Shown here: in pieces, positions 1 to 7,894 of the stretch | How the letters are laid out: each line of letters starts with the position of its first letter | Position numbering within the stretch: position 1 is the first letter of the stretch | Origin: an uncultured Butyricicoccus sp. | GTDB lineage: Bacteria; Bacillota; Clostridia; Oscillospirales; Butyricicoccaceae | Reading direction: 5' to 3' | DNA: 36,442 bases | Assembly (NCBI RefSeq): GCF_944381005.1 | Contig: NZ_CALWJM010000018.1 | Span: 1 to 36,442 of the forward strand | The notes under the pieces: generated by a model | Told to the model about the DNA's origin: nothing | What the model saw: the letters and a program-made list of their open reading frames with translations, nothing else | Database searches by the model: none | Program-made: the position numbers and the translations under genes

Positions 1-58
1 TGACTGCAACCTTACCAGAGGTATCCGGAACCTGCTTTACGCAAACAATCGCTTTCAT
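1..58 (-). CDS. etfB: Electron transfer flavoprotein beta subunit, 5' end only
   Basis: Only the first 19 codons are in the window; the gene runs off the left edge. The N-terminus MKAIVCVKQVPDTSGKVAV matches the conserved EtfB start (MKI-VCVKQVPDT). A strong AGGAGG ribosome binding site lies just upstream of the ATG at 58. EtfB with EtfA carries electrons for butyryl-CoA dehydrogenase, and in clostridia the pair supports flavin-based bifurcation with NADH and ferredoxin. It follows bcd by 24 bases on the same strand, the standard bcd-etfB-etfA order, so etfA is expected outside the window. The identification rests on a short stretch plus context. Confidence 0.85.
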   Translation of the reverse strand, partial: MKAIVCVKQVPDTSGKVAV

Positions 59-82
59 AATTCAGTGACTCCTCCTAATTTC

Positions 83-1225
83 TTACTTGCCCAGAATGTT
101 GCCCGAAATGACAACGCGCTGGATTTCCGACGTACCCTCATAGATTTCGGTAATCTTGGCATCGCGCATCATGCGTTCTACCGGGTAGTCCTTGGTGTAG
201 CCGTAACCACCGCACATCTGAACGGCCTTGGTGGTGATGTTCATGGCAGCTTCGGAGGTGAACAGCTTTGCGGTTGCTGCGTCAAGGGTAAACTTCTCGC
301 CAGCCGTCTTTTTGCTGGCAGCCTTGTAGGTCAGCAAGCGGCCTGCTTCGATTGCAACGTGCATATCTGCGAATGCAAACTGCGAGTTCTGGAACTTGGA
401 AATCGGGCGGCCAAACTGTACGCGGCTCTTTGCAAAGTTCATCGCTTCTTCCATTGCGCCCTCTGCAATGCCGAGTGCCTGTGCAGCGATACCAATGCGG
501 CCGCCGTCCAGTGTCTGCATTGCGATATTAAAGCCCTTACCTTCTTTTCCGAGCAGATTTTCCTTGGGCACGATGCAGTCGGTGAATACAATTTCCGATG
601 TGGGCGAACCGTGCAGACCCATCTTAGATTCATGCTTGCCCACCGAGAAGCCGGGGAACGAGCTTTCTACAATGAACGCCGAAATGCCCTTGGTACCCTT
701 GGACGGGTCGGTCATGGCAAATACGACAAAAACTTCGGCAACATAACCATTTGTGATAAAGATTTTGGAGCCGTTGAGTACATAGTGGTCGCCTTCCAGA
801 ATCGCAGTACAAGTGCCCTTGGAAGCGTCCGAACCGGCATCCGGCTCGGTCAGGCAGAATGCGCCAACCTTATGCCCTTCGGTCAGCATCCGCAGATACT
901 TTTGCTTTTGCTCCTCGGTGCCGTGTTGGAGAATGGGGCCGCAGCACAGGCCGTTGTGTGTTGCCACGATATCACCGGTTGAAGCGCACTGCTTGGACAG
1001 CTCTTCGATAGCCAGCGCACTGCACAGGTCATCAGCGCCAGCGCCGCCGTATTCCTTGGGTACAATCATGCCCATAACGCCCATAGAAAACAGTTTTTCA
1101 ATATTTTCGCGGGGATAAGTGCAGGTTTCATCGGTTTCCGCAGCGATAGGCTTCACTTCATTCTCGGTAAAGTCCTTCATCATCTGACGAACCAGTTCCT
1201 GTTCACGGGTCAGGTGGAAATCCAT
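83..1225 (-). CDS. bcd: Butyryl-CoA dehydrogenase (short-chain acyl-CoA dehydrogenase)
   Basis: This 380-residue protein has the normal length for short-chain acyl-CoA dehydrogenases. It reduces crotonyl-CoA to butyryl-CoA in the butyrate pathway, in complex with EtfAB in the cytoplasm. The FAD/substrate-binding signature AFCLTEPDAGSDAS lies at about residues 122-135. The C-terminal segment IYEGTSEIQR at 361-370 carries the expected catalytic base Glu363, and GGYGYTKDYPVERMMRDAK lies at 339-357. An in-frame TTG six bases upstream is only 2 nt from the Shine-Dalgarno AAAGGAG, whereas the ATG at 1225 is 8 nt away, so I chose the ATG. It is the first gene of a bcd-etfB operon. Substrate choice within the acyl-CoA dehydrogenase family is supported by the etfB neighbour and by the butyryl-CoA transferase gene on the right of the window. 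Confidence 0.93.
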   Translation of the reverse strand: MDFHLTREQELVRQMMKDFTENEVKPIAAETDETCTYPRENIEKLFSMGVMGMIVPKEYGGAGADDLCSALAIEELSKQCASTGDIVATHNGLCCGPILQHGTEEQKQKYLRMLTEGHKVGAFCLTEPDAGSDASKGTCTAILEGDHYVLNGSKIFITNGYVAEVFVVFAMTDPSKGTKGISAFIVESSFPGFSVGKHESKMGLHGSPTSEIVFTDCIVPKENLLGKEGKGFNIAMQTLDGGRIGIAAQALGIAEGAMEEAMNFAKSRVQFGRPISKFQNSQFAFADMHVAIEAGRLLTYKAASKKTAGEKFTLDAATAKLFTSEAAMNITTKAVQMCGGYGYTKDYPVERMMRDAKITEIYEGTSEIQRVVISGNILGK

Positions 1226-1419
1226 GTTCAAGTCTCCTTTTGATAGTGGATGTTATATTGCCGATGCTGGCGCACAAGCCAGCGTTCTGCCGAACAAAAT
1301 GCCTGCCTCAGACAAGCCGCTACATATTCTGATTTTGTCAACCAAAAACCGTAGCATTGCTGTACCATTTATAGCTATATTTTGACAATATTTATGGTAA
1401 CTTTTGTTTTTTCGCATTT

Positions 1420-1448
1420 AATATACCATATCCATCCGCTCGCGTCAA
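1420..1448 (-). promoter_or_regulatory. Probable promoter of bcd-etfB; AT-rich intergenic region 1226-1590
   Basis: On the minus strand a TTGACG -35 (1443-1448) is separated by 17 bp from a TATATT -10 (1420-1425). Transcription would start near 1413, leaving a leader of about 190 nt before bcd. The rest of the 365-bp gap is AT-rich with no coding potential I can support. Other TTGACA/TTGTCA-like hexamers occur at 1336-1341 and 1381-1387 without a well-placed partner. Confidence 0.5.
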
Positions 1449-1590
1449 CCATAAAACCCACCATATTTATTCATAATATATCATAAATTTTACCTATTAT
1501 TAACCATTATTTCTCTTTTTTCAGTATATTTTATCACTTTTAGTGAATTGTTGGATAAAATTTAGACGTTTTGCAAAGTTTTTATGTTTT

Positions 1591-1790
1591 CATGGTGCTG
1601 CATGGCGATACTTTTCCATACCTGACAAAGTTGTGTCTGCACCTGTGCACGGGAGCAGAAAGCGCGCACAACTTATGACAATCTGCTTCGCCTGATTGAT
1701 GACCCCGATGTACGCGACCCGATTAAATTCTTGCGCGCACGCGAAATCGTACACTTCCAACGCTTTGGCGAAGCGATACAATCAAGATAA
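1591..1790 (+). pseudogene. cotJC: cotJC remnant, 5' side (decayed and cut by the element)
   Basis: CotJC is the spore-coat manganese catalase-family protein. In the plus frame ending at TAA 1788, codons from about 1650 read REQKARTTYDNLLRLIDDPD, then VRDPIKFLRAREIVHFQRFG, which is the conserved C-terminal half of clostridial CotJC. Upstream in a different frame (1594-1643), AAWRYFSIPDKVVSA resembles the CotJC segment ALRYLNQRYTIPDKVVG. This suggests the front of the gene decayed by deletion and frameshift; the region between this segment and 1650 is missing. The homology stops at GGC-GA (1767-1771). The following codons AIQSR and the stop belong to the inserted element. The matching 3' part lies at 19464-19577. 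The C-terminal match is convincing; the upstream one is suggestive only. No start codon or ribosome binding site remains. Confidence 0.75.
1745..1790. other. attL: attL: left junction of the integrated element
   Basis: The site has a chromosomal half ending in CGCTTTGGC, the probable crossover dinucleotide GA (1770-1771), then the element half AGCG followed by the 10-bp arm ATACAATCAA (1776-1785). The shared identity with attR is TTGGCGA (1765-1771), then one mismatch (A/T) and GCG. The recombinase stop codon lies only 26 bases inside. The crossover position is inferred from symmetry, not measured. Confidence 0.8.
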
Positions 1791-1796
1791 AGTCAA

Positions 1797-3320
1797 TTAG
1801 AACTTCCATGTGATTTCACACCTGTCCTCGGTCACTCGTACCAAAAAGATGAGCTGTTCGGCTACACTGCGCTTATCCTCCATAGACAGTTCCTGCCAAT
1901 AATCCATATAGTTTTTCAACTCTCCCACATCGCATTTTGCATCGTTGCCGACGGGCGACAGTGCACCGAGCTGCTGATGATAGGCTTTTACCTGCGCGTC
2001 CAATTGCTGCACACGCGCGCCAATGTAATCCATCAGCACCGCATTGGCATCCGCGACTTTGTCCAGCAGTTTTTCAATCTCGTCTGTCATCTGTTCGATT
2101 TTGACTTTGATTTGGTGAACCTTGGGATTTTCTGCAACCGTTTGTGACAAAGAAAGTGTTACAAGGTCTTTCAAATGCTCACGCATCTGCCCCAATATGA
2201 ACGTCTCCAACACATCGGCATCCAGCCCACCCACACCTTCACACCCATTGTCCTGCATCCGCTTAGAACATAGAAAATACCGTATGGTTCGCGTCTTTAA
2301 CTGCGTCTTGCGAATGGTCAGTGCCCTGCCGCACTTGCCGCACTTGATTTTACCGACAAGCCAAGTATTGCAGCCCTTAACCGGTTTGGATATCTGCCGA
2401 TTGTGCAAACACTTTGTTCTTGCGCGCAGCCATATATCAGCCGGTACAATGCCCTCATGCGGCGCTAACACAACGTGCTGCCCCTCTAAATGGCACTGCT
2501 TGCGCCCGGCTTTTTTATCTGCATACAGATAACATCCAAAAATACCCACATAGTTTTCCGGACTGTTGTGAACATGCGCGCCCTGATTCTTATAAAAGCG
2601 GTATATCTCCAAATCGGCCTTTACATATACGGGATTTTTAATCATTTCGGCAATCCGCCCCCTGTCCCACGCGCCATCTTCCCGCCGACGATTGGGTATC
2701 CCCTGTTCGGTCAAATATTTGACCACATCACCAAAAGAGGTCTGCGGCTGTGCATAGAGGGCGAAAATTGTCCGAACCGTCTGCGCTTCCTGCACGTCAA
2801 TCACATAACGGGACGTCTTTTTGCCGTCTATCATATAGGGTTCTTTTTGATATCCATATGGAATCCGCCCTCCCATATAAAACCCCTTTCGACTGCGCGA
2901 CATATAGGCATCGGTGACGCGCATTTGAATGGTTTCGCGTTCGAGCTGCGCAAAGACAATACAAATATTTAACATCGCCCTTCCCATTGGGGTCGCTGTA
3001 TCGAACTTTTCGGTGCATGACACAAATTCGACCCCATAGGTTTGAAACTCAGCCATCATAGTAGAAAAATCCAGAATCGAACGGCTGATACGGTCGAGTT
3101 TATAGCAAATCACCCGCTTGACTTCTCCGCGGCGAATGGCAGACAACATTTGCTGGAACGCAGGGCGCTCGATATTCTTTCCGCTATATCCCTTGTCCTC
3201 AAACACCTTGTATGTACCGCCTCTGGTTTCATACTGGCAATATTCAATCTGGCTTTCAATAGAAATAGAATCCTCCCGTTCAACCGATTGTCTGCCGTAT
3301 ATTGCATCATATTTTTCCAC
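1797..3320 (-). CDS. Large serine recombinase (site-specific integrase)
   Basis: The protein has 507 residues. The N-terminal resolvase domain (about 1-150) holds the catalytic serine Ser12 in AIYGRQSVE, the CYKLDRISRS helix motif at 72-81 and LERETIQMR at 126-134. The recombinase domain (about 150-310) begins at RKGFYMGGRIPYGYQ. A zinc ribbon follows, with Cys327, Cys330, Cys351 and Cys360, and then a coiled-coil stretch to the C-terminus. This is the architecture of TnpX/phiC31-class integrases, which recombine attP and attB without a host factor. The start is GTG with AAGGAAGGG about 6 nt upstream. The gene ends 26 bases from the attL core, which ties it to this element. It probably catalyses insertion of the element into cotJC. 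Confidence 0.93.
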   Translation of the reverse strand: MEKYDAIYGRQSVEREDSISIESQIEYCQYETRGGTYKVFEDKGYSGKNIERPAFQQMLSAIRRGEVKRVICYKLDRISRSILDFSTMMAEFQTYGVEFVSCTEKFDTATPMGRAMLNICIVFAQLERETIQMRVTDAYMSRSRKGFYMGGRIPYGYQKEPYMIDGKKTSRYVIDVQEAQTVRTIFALYAQPQTSFGDVVKYLTEQGIPNRRREDGAWDRGRIAEMIKNPVYVKADLEIYRFYKNQGAHVHNSPENYVGIFGCYLYADKKAGRKQCHLEGQHVVLAPHEGIVPADIWLRARTKCLHNRQISKPVKGCNTWLVGKIKCGKCGRALTIRKTQLKTRTIRYFLCSKRMQDNGCEGVGGLDADVLETFILGQMREHLKDLVTLSLSQTVAENPKVHQIKVKIEQMTDEIEKLLDKVADANAVLMDYIGARVQQLDAQVKAYHQQLGALSPVGNDAKCDVGELKNYMDYWQELSMEDKRSVAEQLIFLVRVTEDRCEITWKF

Positions 3321-3388
3321 AAAACCCTTCCTTTCTGAACAAAAGAGCCGTCAGCGGATGTAAATTCTACCGCTGCGGCTCAAAGGAA

Positions 3389-3556
3389 TTACATATATTT
3401 GCAAAAAATACGATATAGCTGGTTCTCGACCCCTGCTATCACCTGTTGTCTATCGGCTTCGCTGTCAAAAACCGGTGTCTTGTCAATTACCGTTATCTGT
3501 TTTTGTCCAACCGTTTGCACCCGCTCGCTTGTGTTATATTCCGATATGATTTGCAT
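3389..3556 (-). CDS. Small hypothetical protein upstream of the recombinase
   Basis: This is a 55-residue ORF starting MQIISEYNTSERVQTVG and ending QQVIAGVENQLYRIFCKYM. The ATG at 3556 is preceded by a strong AGGGGGGG ribosome binding site, so I prefer it over the longer 71-residue reading. It is slightly acidic with no membrane segment and no family I recognise. It lies directly upstream of the serine recombinase on the same strand with about 70 nt between them. Small proteins next to serine integrases sometimes act as recombination directionality factors, but nothing in this sequence proves that role. Confidence 0.6.
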   Translation of the reverse strand: MQIISEYNTSERVQTVGQKQITVIDKTPVFDSEADRQQVIAGVENQLYRIFCKYM

Positions 3557-3633
3557 ATCATCCCCCCCTTGTTGCCGACTGGTGGTTTCATGTATATGCA
3601 CCATACAAACTATCTAACACAGCATCTGACAAG

Positions 3634-3679
3634 AAAAAAGCACACCATTCTCACATTACATGTGAAAAATGGTGTGCTT
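3634..3679 (-). terminator. Rho-independent terminator after the GH31 gene
   Basis: A 12-bp perfect inverted repeat AAGCACACCATT / AATGGTGTGCTT (3638-3649 and 3668-3679) is followed on the minus strand by a run of T. It lies 25 bases after the GH31 stop and closes the minus-strand glycan operon before the small ORF and recombinase. Confidence 0.8.
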
Positions 3680-3703
3680 GTGAGGCTTGCCCAGTTCAAA
3701 TGC

Positions 3704-6070
3704 TCAAGCAGTCAAAATTTCGACCAGAGCGCCATAAATATCCGGGTCAACATCCATCGAACTCAATTTTGACAGCAACACAGGCAGTCTGTTCTCCGTT
3801 TCAATGATGCGGAACAGCTTATCTTTCAAAACAAAGCCGATTTCGGCCTGATTCAAAAATGCAAAGCAGCGGTCTATCACATGATTGTCACTTGTCCGAT
3901 GCTTGATGCCGACAGAAACTGTAATTTGCTCGGCTGTGCTGACGCCCTTCAGACAAATGCAGATTGCATTTTTACTTTGGTCATAGCGCTTTGTAAAGGC
4001 ATGGCTTACCGTTATGTCCTCTGTGTCTTCAAAGCCCGTCAGTTCAATTTGATAATCGCGCTTGCTCGGTATCAAATCGGTGGTTCCCTCGGCTGCGTCA
4101 ATGCGGAAAACCGCGTTTTCCGCCTCGGTATACGTCATTTTGGTGGTGCAGCACACATCCTTTTGATACTCACAAGTCGTATTATCGTCCTCATACAGCG
4201 TGAACGCACCGTTTTGACCAGCAAACACCCGAATGGTCAGGTTGTCCGGATTGGTTTCGGTGTTGTCGATGTCCTCGGTCAGCGGAAGAATACCGCCCGC
4301 TCGCGCAAACACAGGGATGCTGTTCAAATCGCGGTACAGATTCAATATTCTATCGCCCTGATATACCATACCAGTATAGATATCATACCAAGTGCCCTGC
4401 GGCAGCCATGCCCGAACCTTAGATACATTCAAATCCTTGATTCTTGGGCTGGTGATGGGGGCAACCAAAAGTTCACTGCCAAAATAATACTGGTTTTTGA
4501 AGTCATAGCTTTGCTGGTTTTCCGGATGTTCATAGTACATCGGAACCACAAGCGGAAGGTCGTCGTGATAATTTCTATGGTTCATGGTGTAGAGATAGGG
4601 AATCATCTTGTGGCGCTCTCGGAGCATATCGCTCATAACCACTTCACATTCCTTTTTATATTTCCACGGCTCTTTACCATAAAATTCACTGCATGTGGAA
4701 TGTAAACGCATAATGGGCGAATAAATGCCAAACTGTATCCAGCGCGTGGCCATTTCATCGCTTCTATATCCCCACATATGGCCGCCAATGTCGTGGCTCC
4801 ACCATCCATAACCGATATTAGACGCAGTCAGCGTGAAATAGGGCTGAAAATCCAGCGATTCCCATGTGGTGATGCTATCGCCCGAAAATCCAACCGGATA
4901 ACGATGGCTGCCCGCACCGGCATACCGTGAAAATGTTATTGGGCGCTTGCCGTTGCGCCCACTATCCAAAAAGTGATAGTGGTTAAAAATCCAAAGCGGG
5001 TCTAAACCGTCTATCTTGCAATGACTGCCCTGCTGCCAGTCCACCCACCAGAAGTCAACGCCTTCTTCTTCATGCGGATGGTGCAGATACTTAAAATACG
5101 CCTCTATGAACTTGGGGTCGGCTGGGTCGCACATCACAGGCGCTTCATTCTCATAATCTACCCCCATATGTTCGGCAATCTGCCGGTACATTTTCTCATG
5201 CGCCTGCACGCCCTCGGCTGGATGTACATTCAACGTGGTTTTCATGCCATAGGCATGTAGCTTGCTCAAAAAGCGCTTGGGGTCTGGGAAAAATGCCGGG
5301 TTCCAAGTGTAACCCGTCCAGCCGCTGCCATATTTGGGGTCGATGTCCACCAAATGCCAATCCATGTCGATGACAGCCACCGAAAAGGGAATACGCTTTG
5401 CCTTAAACTTGTCCATCAGCTCTAAATAGCTCTGCTCGGTATATTTATAGTACCGGCTCCACCAGTTGCCCAGTGCAAAGCGCGGAAGCATGGGCGTTTT
5501 GCCGCACAGTTTATAAAAATCTGCGAGTGCCTGCTTATAATTGCGGCCATATCCCCAGAAATAAATATCCTTTACATTCTTTGAACGCGGCGCAATCCAG
5601 CCATCTTCTAAAATAACATGGGAAGCGCTGTCATCCAGAACCGAAAATCCATTCTGTGAAAGGATGCCCCTTTCGAGCGGAATTTCACCATCTGCTTCGT
5701 CCAGTGTGCGGGCAGTTCCTCCCAAATCATTTACTTTATCACCATAGTACCATATACTGTGATACTGCGTCAGACCGCCCTTTACTTTGATGCAAAGACC
5801 GTTTGCCGAAAAATCCTTTTCATTGTAATCAATCCGAAGTGATTTTGTGTTGATTTCGATGCCCTGTGCAGTTCTGTTCACAGTAAATTCAGTTTTCGGA
5901 AAATCGCGGTGAAAGACCATTTTGGTGGGGCGGTCTTCAAACACCCCATTTTGACTGTATTCCAGTCTAACCAAACAGTCGGTCAGCACCGTGATTCTGT
6001 ATTTCTCGCCTTGAATGACATTTTCTTGCAGCGCAATAGGCGAAGTCTTTACCTGATAAATCTTATCCAT
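3704..6070 (-). CDS. GH31 family alpha-glycosidase
   Basis: This 788-residue cytoplasmic protein has no signal peptide. GH31 enzymes hydrolyse alpha-linked glucose, xylose or related residues from oligosaccharide ends. The N-terminal beta-sandwich spans about 1-195. The catalytic barrel starts near LPRFALGNWWSRYY (195-208) and includes AVIDMDWH (232-239). The likely nucleophile is Asp344 in FWWVDWQQG, and the acid/base is Asp398 in VGFSGDSITTW. The C-terminal beta domains resemble DUF5110. The ATG at 6070 is preceded by AAAGGAG with 5 nt spacing; an upstream in-frame start lacks such a site. It is the last gene of the minus-strand operon. The exact substrate (glucoside or xyloside, or another) cannot be read from sequence alone. 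Confidence 0.92.
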   Translation of the reverse strand: MDKIYQVKTSPIALQENVIQGEKYRITVLTDCLVRLEYSQNGVFEDRPTKMVFHRDFPKTEFTVNRTAQGIEINTKSLRIDYNEKDFSANGLCIKVKGGLTQYHSIWYYGDKVNDLGGTARTLDEADGEIPLERGILSQNGFSVLDDSASHVILEDGWIAPRSKNVKDIYFWGYGRNYKQALADFYKLCGKTPMLPRFALGNWWSRYYKYTEQSYLELMDKFKAKRIPFSVAVIDMDWHLVDIDPKYGSGWTGYTWNPAFFPDPKRFLSKLHAYGMKTTLNVHPAEGVQAHEKMYRQIAEHMGVDYENEAPVMCDPADPKFIEAYFKYLHHPHEEEGVDFWWVDWQQGSHCKIDGLDPLWIFNHYHFLDSGRNGKRPITFSRYAGAGSHRYPVGFSGDSITTWESLDFQPYFTLTASNIGYGWWSHDIGGHMWGYRSDEMATRWIQFGIYSPIMRLHSTCSEFYGKEPWKYKKECEVVMSDMLRERHKMIPYLYTMNHRNYHDDLPLVVPMYYEHPENQQSYDFKNQYYFGSELLVAPITSPRIKDLNVSKVRAWLPQGTWYDIYTGMVYQGDRILNLYRDLNSIPVFARAGGILPLTEDIDNTETNPDNLTIRVFAGQNGAFTLYEDDNTTCEYQKDVCCTTKMTYTEAENAVFRIDAAEGTTDLIPSKRDYQIELTGFEDTEDITVSHAFTKRYDQSKNAICICLKGVSTAEQITVSVGIKHRTSDNHVIDRCFAFLNQAEIGFVLKDKLFRIIETENRLPVLLSKLSSMDVDPDIYGALVEILTA

Positions 6071-6163
6071 GGTTTCTCCTTTCACCAATCGGTCATTGTC
6101 TCTATTTTACACCCACCGCTGCCCTTTTTCATCAAAATTTTCATGCAGCCGTGTATGTTACTT

Positions 6164-6826
6164 TCAGCGCGCACAATCGTCGTCATTTCGCTGATGCTGC
6201 AATTTGTCCAAACGATTCTGGTCAAAGATTCGGGCAAAATACATCGCGTTGACCTGCGCCAGCAGTGCAAATCCAATCGTTATCCATATCAGACTGGTGT
6301 TAAAATAGAAACCGGGGATGAGCAAAATCAAAAGAAACGGCAGAAAACTTATCAGCATGATGAAAACGGTAAAGACCCCGTTTTTCATGGAAAGCACAAA
6401 GGCATGTTTGATGGTGGTTCGGATATTCTCGTTAAAGTAAGCGAGCGTCGGGAACAGGAAACATCCCACAGCCGCCGCAAAAAATCCAATACACAACAAA
6501 ACCACCTGAACGACCAGACGCACGCCGTCTGCACAGAAAAGAGAGCACCAAAAATCAAATGCCAAAAAGATGGCGACAGCGGCTGCAATCAAAAAAAGGA
6601 CGGTGGCTTTTTTGAGGTAAAAGACAAATTTTTTGAAAAATGTATGCACCACAGAGACATCCTCACCAAAGCAAAGCCGTAACAAAACATCGTACATCGC
6701 TGTTGTGGCCGCACCAATCGTAATAATCGGTATACAGCACACAATCCAGATAACGTTCAGTGAAATCAAATTGAACACGCGGTTCATCAATCCAGTAGCA
6801 CTCTTATCATCATGTAAAAAACCCAT
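6164..6826 (-). CDS. DUF624 (YesL-like) membrane protein
   Basis: The protein has 220 residues with about five hydrophobic membrane segments. The N-terminal pattern with MNRVFNLISLNVIWIVCCIP followed by IITIGAATTAMYDVLLRL is characteristic of DUF624 proteins, which are found beside ABC sugar transporters and glycoside hydrolases in Firmicutes and have no established biochemical role. Its place between kduI and GH31 fits that pattern. A Shine-Dalgarno-like AGAGGA lies upstream of the ATG at 6826. A terminator-like hairpin separates it from kduI, so its expression may be lower than that of the upstream genes. Confidence 0.85.
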   Translation of the reverse strand: MGFLHDDKSATGLMNRVFNLISLNVIWIVCCIPIITIGAATTAMYDVLLRLCFGEDVSVVHTFFKKFVFYLKKATVLFLIAAAVAIFLAFDFWCSLFCADGVRLVVQVVLLCIGFFAAAVGCFLFPTLAYFNENIRTTIKHAFVLSMKNGVFTVFIMLISFLPFLLILLIPGFYFNTSLIWITIGFALLAQVNAMYFARIFDQNRLDKLQHQRNDDDCAR

Positions 6827-6880
6827 ATTTTATAATCCTCTTTCGGTCAAAAGCCGCATCGCAGTTTGTCTATACGGTAT

Positions 6881-6910
6881 GAAAAACGGGCTACCGCAAT
6901 ATGGTAGCCC
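6881..6910 (-). terminator. Internal terminator-like hairpin after kduI
   Basis: On the minus strand GGGCTACC and GGTAGCCC (6903-6910 and 6888-6895) form an 8-bp GC-rich stem with a 7-nt loop, followed by GTTTTTC. It lies between kduI and the DUF624 gene within one operon, so it probably causes partial termination or stabilises the upstream transcript end. Confidence 0.65.
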
Positions 6911-6932
6911 ATTTTCATAACCTGATGGATTG

Positions 6933-7006
6933 CAATACAAGAGGACAGGCTCTTCTATCGAAGAAAAGAGAGGTTTTCGAGATTTCGCCGCAACCCTCTT
7001 GTATTG
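6933..7006. repeat. 12-bp perfect inverted repeat downstream of kduI
   Basis: CAATACAAGAGG (6933-6944) and CCTCTTGTATTG (6995-7006) are exact inverted copies with 50 nt between them. The loop holds a smaller possible stem (CTCTTC with GAAGAAAAGAG, from 6950). The structure begins 9 bases after the kduI stop and precedes the terminator-like hairpin. It may be an mRNA structure controlling operon polarity; no family was recognised. An ORF of 61 codons across this stretch is explained by the repeats and is not called. Confidence 0.6.
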
Positions 7007-7014
7007 ATTTTCCA

Positions 7015-7878
7015 TTAGGCTAAGTCGCTGTTTTTGATATGGTCCATATCACCATAATCCTGATTTTCTCCGCACATACCCCAAATAAACGTATATGCTC
7101 TGGAACCACAACCGGAATGTATCGACCAGCTCGGAGAGATAACCGCCTGTTCGTTGTGCATGACGATGTGCCTTGTTTCCTGCGGCTCGCCCATATAGTG
7201 CATAACGAAAGCATCCTCATCCATGTCCAGATAGAGGTAAACCTCCATTCTTCTGTCATGGGTATGGGACGGCATGGTATTCCATACGCTGCCATCCATC
7301 AGTTTGGTCATTCCCATCGCAAGCTGGCAGCTTTGCACTTGGTCGGTGACGATATATTTATTGATGATGCGGTGGTTAGAATCGCTCATGCAACCGGTCT
7401 CAACCTTATTTTCCGGCTTGATGATAACAACACCATCTCCCGGCGTGCCCTCTGGCTTGATGTGCACGGTTGGATAGGCCGTGTGCGCAGGTGCGCTGTT
7501 GAGGTAGAATTTAGCCGGATTGTGCGGGTCTTTGCTCTCAAACGAGATGTCCTTGCTTCCCCGGCCGATGTACATGCCATCTCTGGCATTTACTTCATAA
7601 ACCTTGCCGTCAACCGTTATCACACCGTCACCGCCGATGTTGATGATTCCCAGTTCACGTCTTTGCAGGAAATACTCTGCGCGAAGCTCGTCACCGGCAG
7701 CAAGAACCAGTTTCTTATTCACCGGCACGGCAGAACCGACAATAATGCGGTCAATGTGGCTGTATACCAGCGGAATATCGTCCGGCTGGAACAGATTGTC
7801 AATCAGAAATTCTTCTCTGAGTCTGCTGGTTGTATAATGCTTGACATCTTTCGGGGATGCTGCTGGTCTTACCTGCAT
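7015..7878 (-). CDS. kduI: 5-dehydro-4-deoxy-D-glucuronate isomerase
   Basis: The 287-residue length is normal for KduI (about 278). It converts 5-keto-4-deoxyuronate, the product of unsaturated uronate release, to 2,5-diketo-3-deoxygluconate. The N-terminus with KHYTTSRLREEFLIDNLF and the zinc-site motifs MPSHTHDRRMEVYLYLD (His205, His207, Glu212) and SPSWSIHSGCG (His254) are clear. It starts at the ATG at 7878 with an AGGAGGAG site 5-6 nt upstream. The gene links this locus to uronic-acid-containing glycans, since the GH105-like hydrolase in the same operon would supply its substrate. KduD, KdgK and KdgA are not in the window, so the next steps must be encoded elsewhere. Confidence 0.95.
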   Translation of the reverse strand: MQVRPAASPKDVKHYTTSRLREEFLIDNLFQPDDIPLVYSHIDRIIVGSAVPVNKKLVLAAGDELRAEYFLQRRELGIINIGGDGVITVDGKVYEVNARDGMYIGRGSKDISFESKDPHNPAKFYLNSAPAHTAYPTVHIKPEGTPGDGVVIIKPENKVETGCMSDSNHRIINKYIVTDQVQSCQLAMGMTKLMDGSVWNTMPSHTHDRRMEVYLYLDMDEDAFVMHYMGEPQETRHIVMHNEQAVISPSWSIHSGCGSRAYTFIWGMCGENQDYGDMDHIKNSDLA

Positions 7879-7894
7879 GGTAATCTCCTCCTAT

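Noticed and set aside
6830..7015. 61-codon minus-strand ORF between kduI and DUF624
   Set aside because: It runs across the inverted repeat and terminator-like hairpin, has no good ribosome binding site and overlaps structured RNA. I consider it non-coding.
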